From assembly GCA_037954325.1 (NCBI GenBank), contig JBBMNZ010000030.1:10054501-10118500 (forward strand): DNA of 64,000 bases, in the 5' to 3' direction. A model generated the notes under the pieces. It searched no databases and was not told where the DNA came from. It saw only the letters and a program-made list of their open reading frames with translations. The position numbers and the translations under genes are program-made. Below, one piece after another: positions 58,116 to 64,000 of the stretch (positions are counted from its first letter, which is position 1; each line of letters opens with the position of its first letter). The DNA is from Fistularia commersonii. Lineage: Eukaryota > Chordata > Actinopteri > Syngnathiformes > Fistulariidae.

Positions 58116-59034
58116 TCACTTAATTCATGTGTAAGATGTATGTGTGAACAAATTTAGCCAAATATGGTAGATTCTGATGCAACATATTGTGATTTTATAC
58201 ACTTTAAGCCGGGGACAAACTCGCAATTTTCACTTTTCGGATATATTCAGTTATAAATAACATTGATATCAAGCAGCGCTCTGTCAGATGACAGTGACTG
58301 TGAGATTGGACACGCTGACAGATGAGATACGGCTCCCTGCCATCCAATCACAGCACTGCGCTCATCCGCGGCCGGCACACCTGCTCCATGACGTGCATTA
58401 TATTTTGCCGTCCTTACCGACACTCAAAATATTTATAATCCGCTTTCTAATCTGAGGGGATGTGAGTGTAAGGCTACTGCTAACCTTTAACATTTCACAC
58501 GCTCTCATATTCATACCTCACACAGACGGATTTGGACGCTTTGATTTAAGAATTCAGATTATATTATCTTAACTTTGAACAGCTCTTTGCTCTTCAACCC
58601 TTGATAATTTAATAAAGCGCATCTAAAATAAATTAGCACTTTTAGCCACATGGGGTTCTTGTAGCTTTTCAGATGCATTTTGAAACAAGCCATATCTTGA
58701 GCATTTATAGCCAAGGTTAAAGAATTTATTCAAAAAAGAAACAGAATACGTTGAAATACAATTAGTTGCTATGGTACTGCAAAGTACAAGAAAACTATAA
58801 CAGAATAAAATGGTCATCATCCCACAGCAGTATTAGAGCACGTATACTGTAGAACTACTTAAAACTGGAATAGAAAGGGAAAATGGCTGGTTCATTCAAA
58901 AAGTGCAACTTTTATTAAAAAAATGTCTGCTTTCAGACAGAGAAGCTCTAAAAGATGTATTACATTGTAGGAACTAGTAAAGACCAGTGAGGGACCGGTT
59001 ACAGGCGCGCATATTTAGCCCCATATCTAAAAAC
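58116..59034. other. Single-copy stretch, no gene seen
   Basis: 58240-58460 is unique and comparatively GC-rich. No repeats or exons recognised. Confidence 0.6.
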
Positions 59035-59285
59035 AAACATCTGTGAAGGAGAAGAGGAAGAAAATACGTCAGTGTGGAGAGCAAAGTTACCACGGCAACC
59101 ATGTTTCCTTACTCCGTACTTACGACATGCAAGTTCAGATGGAACCCCCGAAAAAGATGAGGAGTAGGAGATAAAATTCTTGAAAATGATGGTCCCTGGT
59201 TACTAGGGTGTCTGAAACTGCCTGGTTCCTGAAAAGGTTCCTAGAACCACGAAAAGTCCCTCCAGTGCCAAAGAGCACTGAACAA
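59035..59285 (+). repeat. GGAACC-rich interspersed repeat, fragment
   Basis: 'gagagcaaagttaccacggc' (59077-59096) matches 'gagagcgaagttaccatagt' at about 61168. 'ctggttcctgaaaaggttcc' and 'tagaaccacgaaaagtccct' are the typical words of the family. An X-box-like sequence at 59086-59099 belongs to the repeat. Confidence 0.6.
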
Positions 59286-59604
59286 ATTGTTGTTTTTTTT
59301 TTTTCACCTTTCTATAAACAGCTTATTTTTTCCAGTTAAGGGAAAAAAAAAAGCTTGATGATGCATCTGTGATCTCGCTGTTTAAAGACACAAATCAGCG
59401 AGTCGCCATCCTCCGATCCGTCACGCAGAAAAGAAAAGTAAAAATACAGGGAGGGGTGAGTCAGGGACAGAGACTGCAGGATGCTCCAGAAGCATGTATG
59501 AGAAACTCTGCTCTTTTTACAGATTCCCTGTCAGAGTCGAGTCTGTGGAAAGATTCTGTTAACCGGTTTCTGACTGATTTGACTGCATTTTGTAGAAATT
59601 ACAC
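59286..59604. other. Single-copy stretch, no gene seen
   Basis: T run at 59289-59304, otherwise nothing recognised. Confidence 0.55.
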
Positions 59605-59990
59605 TTGACATTTCCTTCTTTTTGTCGTGGAGTCGTCAAAGCAAATAATCTGCCTCCATCTAACCCTCTGCACTGCATCCTCTTCTCTTACACCGATGAA
59701 CTTCTTGTCCTCTTTCAATCCATCCATAAATCTCCTCTCTGCTTTTTTTTCTCTCGGCCTCCCGTCTGGCGGTTTCAACCGCGGCATCGTTCTACAGCAG
59801 ATCTTCAGCATCCCTCCTCTGCACATGTCCAAAGCATCTCAGGGACTCCATCTCCAAAAACATCTTACATATGCCATCCCCGTGATGGACTCATTTCTGA
59901 TCCTACTCCTTTAAGAATTCTGACACTTTCCTCCACCTGTTTAACTCTGCTTGCACACGTTTCTTCACCTTCACTTTCTTTAAAGGTAAA
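59605..59990 (-). mobile_element. RTE LINE 3' fragment
   Basis: The minus-strand frame at 59599-59832 contains 'ERRFMDGLKEDKKFIGVREE' and 'DAVQRVRWRQ', the C-terminal end of RTE reverse-transcriptase proteins and the same region as in the copy at 21.8 kb. Upstream on that strand, 'tggagatggagtccctgaga' and 'tttggacatgtgcagaggag' continue the family. The normal order is broken by a deletion near 59910. Confidence 0.8.
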
Positions 59991-60039
59991 CTTTAAGCCG
60001 TAACTGATTCGAAAACACACATGGGAAACCCAAAAAAAG

Positions 60040-60480
60040 CAACCATATGGAAATTAAGCAGAATAAATAAGGGTGAGGGTAAAGATGGAATTCAAATGTG
60101 GAGGCAGCACATGGAGACAGAGAGATGAAGCTATGGAAGCAATGGATGCAGGGCCACATAAAAGATGAAGTGAATAGACAGATAAAAAAAGATGACCACA
60201 GCCTGAAATGAACTGAAGATGAGATGGAAGAAGAGAGTGAAAAGAGGGCAGGGAGTTAAAAAACAGATGAACCTGAGCGGCAGCGGTGGATAAGGAGTAG
60301 GTGGGGGTGGGGGGCTGGTGGGAGTTGAAGACTGGAGATGTGGGAGTGGAGCAGAAAATGGCAAAAATGAACTTGAGCTGACTGTAGCAGAGAGAGAGAC
60401 AATGACAGAGAGATGAGACGGATGAGAGGACAGAGGAGAGAATAGGTGGTGGTGGTGGGGGGGGGGTGGGAGAAATAGGG
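60040..60480 (+). other. Purine-rich tract with G-quadruplex-type runs
   Basis: Plus strand rich in GGA, GAGA and GGTGGGGG words. G-rich cores lie at 60299-60322 and 60447-60478. The long minus-strand frame through here (276 codons, to 60884) consists of serine, leucine, proline and threonine only because the complement is pyrimidine-rich. Confidence 0.7.
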
Positions 60481-60949
60481 GTGGCCCCTTTGAGATAGGC
60501 CATTAATAATCCATGGAGCCTTAAGTAGTTGTATTGAGGGAGAAAATCGCTCCTGAGAGCCTGAAAGCAGGCACCGTACTCGTCCCTACTCGCCCCCCCC
60601 CCCAGTCGCCCTCTCATTCCCTTAAATATGTTTCTTTGCAGTCTTCGGCGGCATCGTGAGCTTTTTACGACGCGCAATGTTGCTTGAAATGCAATCCCCC
60701 CGAGGCTCGTACACAATGAGATAACAGCGAAATTCCAAAAAGGCTGACGCCGTGTCACGCCGTGCCAAATTAGCCCTACAAATTCTTGGTAAAGACCGCT
60801 GTCATCTTTTGGATGCCCGGCGGATAGTTTATTCCAAGTTCTGTGAACAGTGTAAATACAAGATGCAATTTCTTGCAGGATCACATGTTCAATATAACTA
60901 ACATTGTATACATATTAAAAACATGGACTATTGAGGAGTATATTTTATC
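60481..60949. other. Single-copy stretch, possible conserved noncoding DNA
   Basis: 60490-60830 is non-repetitive with balanced composition. No splice borders with coding content are seen. Conserved status is inference. Confidence 0.45.
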
Positions 60950-61180
60950 AATTTGGGGGGCAACGCCTATCCCTGAATTCCAAGCCAAAGCTGCTTTCGG
61001 AGTTCTAAAAACTATCCAGCAACGTTCCAGGAACTACGCTTCACCCGAGGAACCGTTTAGTTTTGCATTCCCGGAGGTGGTAAGGGACCACGGTAAGGGC
61101 CTTTGTACCTTGAGTACCAATATCAAAAACAAACTACCCTGAAAAAGAGGACGTCAAGGACAAGATAGAGAGCGAAGTTA
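60950..61180 (+). repeat. GGAACC-rich interspersed repeat
   Basis: 61020-61098 aligns by eye with 16870-16940. 'aggaaccgtttagttttgca' and 'gtaagggaccacggtaaggg' are the most similar words. No open frame of interest. Confidence 0.65.
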
Positions 61181-61424
61181 CCATAGTGCTCATGTTCTGC
61201 AAACAATAATCAGGGACTATTAAAAGGGTTTTAAGTCTATTTTCTCCCTTCACTGCTTCGCTGTGTAAAAAAAACTCTGCATTAGCTAACTCTGTATTTG
61301 TTTTGGAGAAAATGTTCCTCTGCAAGCCCTGGCATCCCCTCTGTAGTGTAGCAGGCAAGGCGAGCTCAGCTCTCTATCCATCTATTTCTTGTTAGTTATG
61401 TCCATTTTGTGGCAAGGAAAACCT

Positions 61425-61710
61425 CTGACCAGTGACCACGGTATTTTTTTTTTTTTTAAATGGCCCCTGCTAATGGCCATGGCGTATGAGTTCTACCAAT
61501 CACAAAGCACTTACGACGTAAGAGTCCCCTTTGAACCATTAAAAGACCTTGCCTAAGAGTTGGATCTAAAATGGTTCTAGGAATAGAGGTTCATGGTCTG
61601 TTTTCCAATATTGTCTGAATGCAGAAAGGAACGACCTAGTTCCCAAAAAGGTACTCGGAAGTGCATAAAGTTCCTACAGTGCGAAGGTGGCTATAGTTGC
61701 CACAAGGGTC
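61425..61710 (+). repeat. GGAACC-rich interspersed repeat
   Basis: 61465-61660 aligns by eye with 17490-17690 ('taatggccatggcgtatgag', 'aaaatggttctaggaatag', 'gacctagttcccaaaaaggt'). A T run at 61444-61458 interrupts its left side. Together with 60950-61180 it may be one copy with an internal insertion. Confidence 0.65.
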
Positions 61711-62879
61711 ACATCCTTGGTTCACTGATGCTCAATGTTAAATTTGCCAATGGACAGTTCTTTGCATTCCTTTTTCCATTGCATTCCATTTCAGTACATT
61801 TTTGGGGCACTTGTGAATGTGTAGAAAAAAAGAAAAAGGGGCAGTACCACCGCAAGTTGTGGGGGAGGCATGTTACGCGGTATGCTTAAGTACAGCCAGC
61901 AAAAGGAACAGAAAAAAAGAATGCAGCATGGCATAAGAAGAATTCCCCACCCACATGTCACCAAGTTGTTAATGGCCTCTACTGTGCTGCCTTTGTTTTT
62001 TTGTCCCTTTCTGTTATTACATATCTATTATGTATTATATATTATTATCTGAAATTGAACATAAAACTTTGAAGTGAACTCTGAACTCTGCACCACCTTC
62101 TATTACATTTGTTGCTTAGCATTAATGTAAAAGACATGTGGGACATATGAGGGCAGTGACATCTGACGACATTTGAAAGGCACGTAGCTATGTAAATCTG
62201 TAACTTAAGCATAAATTAGCGTTAAGGTGTAGAATGTACACATATGCTTACGGTGGTGCTGCAGAGGGCCATCCTGCCGGGGCAATGCAGGACACTCAAA
62301 AAAAAAGTAAATTTTATGGGAAAAGATTTACAATTGGCTATTTTGGAGGCACTTGAAAAATATAGCATTTAGTGCATAAACTTTATTTTATGTGAAATGA
62401 GCCCTGATTAAAATGCAAGCAGTAATCACCCTGTGCACAAGGAAAAAAAAATTAAAACTGAATTATTGCAGCACGCAGGCAACACTTCTCAGTAGTCAAA
62501 CTTGTATTAACTGCATCATATATTTCAGCGTATAACACATTTGTAAACACATAAAAAACGCATATCCTTCTTGCAGGTTGTAAATGTACCAATTAGAAAG
62601 CCACATAAATATTTGCAGAAAATAAAAGGCAGTGTTTCAAAACTGTAAATGTAAATAGCTTTAGCGGCATTCAGTTCATGTCACAGCAGCGAGAATTACC
62701 AGAGAGCCATTAAGTTTTAAATTATTCACTAAGTCAGTCATAGCAACTACCCATACTTCATTTTCAATGTATCTCATTTTGCATCTTATTTTTAGGTCTC
62801 TATTGGAAGATAGATCTCAAACGCAGCAGGCTTGTGAACCCGCTCACTCAGGCTTCATCTTCACTACCCAGTGAACTGA
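61711..62879. other. Single-copy stretch, possible conserved noncoding DNA at 62576-62780
   Basis: No repeat or exon recognised. 62576-62780 is non-repetitive, with many short motifs of the kind frequent in regulatory DNA ('ataaatatttgc', 'gtaaatagc', 'ccattaagttttaaatta'). Conserved status is inference. Confidence 0.45.
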
Positions 62880-63185
62880 GAGCAGTGGAAAGGCCAGGAC
62901 TTCCAAAGGCTTACCAGCGCCTCCCTCTGCGATCAGCTGAGATAAAGGCGTTGGTTTTCCGGGAGAAGGTCAGCAGAAGTGACTTCAGCCCTTTTGGCAC
63001 TGCAGGAACTCTTTGCAGTTTCTAGAACCTTTTCAGGAACTGGGCAATTTCTTTGAGCGTTTGGACACCACAGGAACCAGCAACCAGGGACCAATTTTAA
63101 CTCCCATTCCAAGACAGGACTTTTTACAGCTCCATTGGAACACATGAAGTACATACTTAGCGATTGGACCAAGTCATAAGCCATA
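62880..63185 (+). repeat. GGAACC-rich interspersed repeat, fragment
   Basis: 'gcaggaactctttgcagttt', 'ctagaaccttttcaggaact' and 'accagcaaccagggaccaat' are the words of this family. The right part reads mostly as its opposite end. Borders are not clear. Confidence 0.55.
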
Positions 63186-63292
63186 CCGGTTACCAAATAC
63201 TTGTGCCCTTTTTAATGGTTGTCTGGTGTTTTTGTGCCAGAAAAAGTAGACAGATACTGGAAGATACTGCCTGAGTAAGCGGTCCAAGCTCC

Positions 63293-64000
63293 AAAATAAG
63301 CCAAAATAAGTACAGAGTTGGCTACAGGAAGGGTTCTTCAGATTTCATATCGGATAGATATTGCAGAAGTTCTCCAATGACTCTTACATAGTTGGATGCA
63401 TCAACAATGACAACAAAGAGGAGTGCAGAGGTCATGTGTTTTGTTGAGTGGAGCAACCAGAACCACCTCCAACTCAACATCTCCAAGACCAAGGAGTTGG
63501 TTGCGCACTTCCGGAAGAATCATAGGAGACAGATACCAGGGTGAGGAGGTGGAAACAGTGGACTATTACAAGTACCTTGGGGTCCAGATTAACTATAAAC
63601 TGGAGTGGACACACAACACAGATGCACTCTACAGGAAAGGTTAGACCAGTATGTTCTTCCTGAGGAGACTGAGGTTTTTTGCAGTCTGTAGCTGGCTCCT
63701 CAAGACTTTCTACCAGTCTATGGTAGCCAGCGCACTCTTCTTTGCCATAGTGTTCTAGCGGGGTGGTGCCAGGACTGGTGAGGTCAACAGGCTCAACAAA
63801 CTAGTGAGGAAAGCCCACTCAGTGGTGGGACTGAACCTGGACCGTCTCCAATCGGTGGAAGTGGGGAGGGTGAAGGACAAACTGGGAGCTATCCTGGACA
63901 ATCTTTCCCACCCCCTACACGACAAGCTGCGGCTGATGGGCAACGCTTTCGGCCAATCCCAGTGCAGAATTGAATCTGTTGTCTTCTTTATCCTTGTTGG
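63293..64000 (+). mobile_element. L2-type LINE reverse-transcriptase fragment, cut by window edge
   Basis: Readable in three frames: 'FVEWSNQNHLQLNISKTKEL' (about 63438-63497), 'VETVDYYKYLGVQINYKLEW' (about 63549-63608), and then, from about 63650, 'FFLRRLRFFAVCSWLLKTFY' and 'RLNKLVRKAHSVVGLNLD'. This is the C-terminal part of the reverse transcriptase of fish L2/CR1-group LINEs. At least two frameshifts and an in-frame TAG near 63756 inactivate it. It continues beyond the window on the right. Confidence 0.88.

Noticed and set aside
60054..60884. Longest open frame of the window (276 codons, minus strand)
   Set aside because: It crosses purine-rich DNA whose complement gives serine/leucine/proline strings, has no domain and no splice sites, and its right half is unrelated single-copy DNA.
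1..64000. CRISPR arrays, operons, ribosome binding sites, replication origins, rRNA
   Set aside because: The window is vertebrate-type DNA. The regular repeats present are microsatellites, minisatellites and SINE units, not spacer-containing arrays.

Overview
The window looks like intergenic or deep intronic DNA from a ray-finned fish, probably a percomorph teleost. The evidence is the mixture of fish-type mobile elements: Tc1, Tigger/pogo, hAT and piggyBac-like DNA elements, RTE- and L2-type LINEs and tRNA-headed SINEs. Very dense (CA)n/(TG)n microsatellites and many long A or T runs fit the same picture. I found no protein-coding gene of the host that I can defend. The longest open frames fall in low-complexity or repeat DNA. 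Family names rest on remembered consensus features and on copy-to-copy comparison inside the window; no database search was possible.

Layout. 1-1.9 kb is single-copy. 1.9-2.6 kb is a SINE pair split by a hAT element. 3.7-6.0 kb is a transposon cluster in which a Tigger element sits inside a Tc1 transposase. 6-12.2 kb is single-copy DNA with many microsatellites. 12.9-25.4 kb is the most rearranged part: three inverted SINE pairs, a second Tigger, three terminal-repeat DNA elements (two hAT, one TA-flanked MITE), an L2-type LINE tail, an RTE fragment, and a 60-bp retroinsert with a perfect 13-bp target duplication. 27.2-28.0 kb is an old RTE-like LINE, 30.35 kb a hAT MITE, 32.2 and 34.7 kb a pair of unclassified related repeats, and 33.8 and 37.1 kb two copies of a TA-flanked DNA element whose third copy is at 4.0 kb. 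39.9-46.4 kb holds SINEs carrying LINE tails, a nine-unit minisatellite and a piggyBac-like MITE. 47-58 kb has scattered SINEs and a Tc1 end. 59-63.2 kb has purine-rich DNA and a GGAACC-rich repeat family. The right edge cuts through an L2-type LINE reverse transcriptase.

The dominant repeat, called SINE-A here, has about twenty partial copies. It starts with a tRNA-like head (A and B boxes), has an internal 35-45 bp unit that is tandemly amplified to different degrees in different copies, and ends in a GGAT/GAAT-rich tail. Later elements have repeatedly inserted into it. A second tRNA-headed family, SINE-B, has three copies. All recognised transposase and reverse-transcriptase fragments are truncated, frameshifted or interrupted, so no autonomous element is intact.

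Possible host function is limited to regulatory hints in single-copy stretches: three RFX X-box-like palindromes, one forkhead-type palindrome, and several blocks that could be conserved noncoding elements. Two sequences have exon-like splice borders but no other support.
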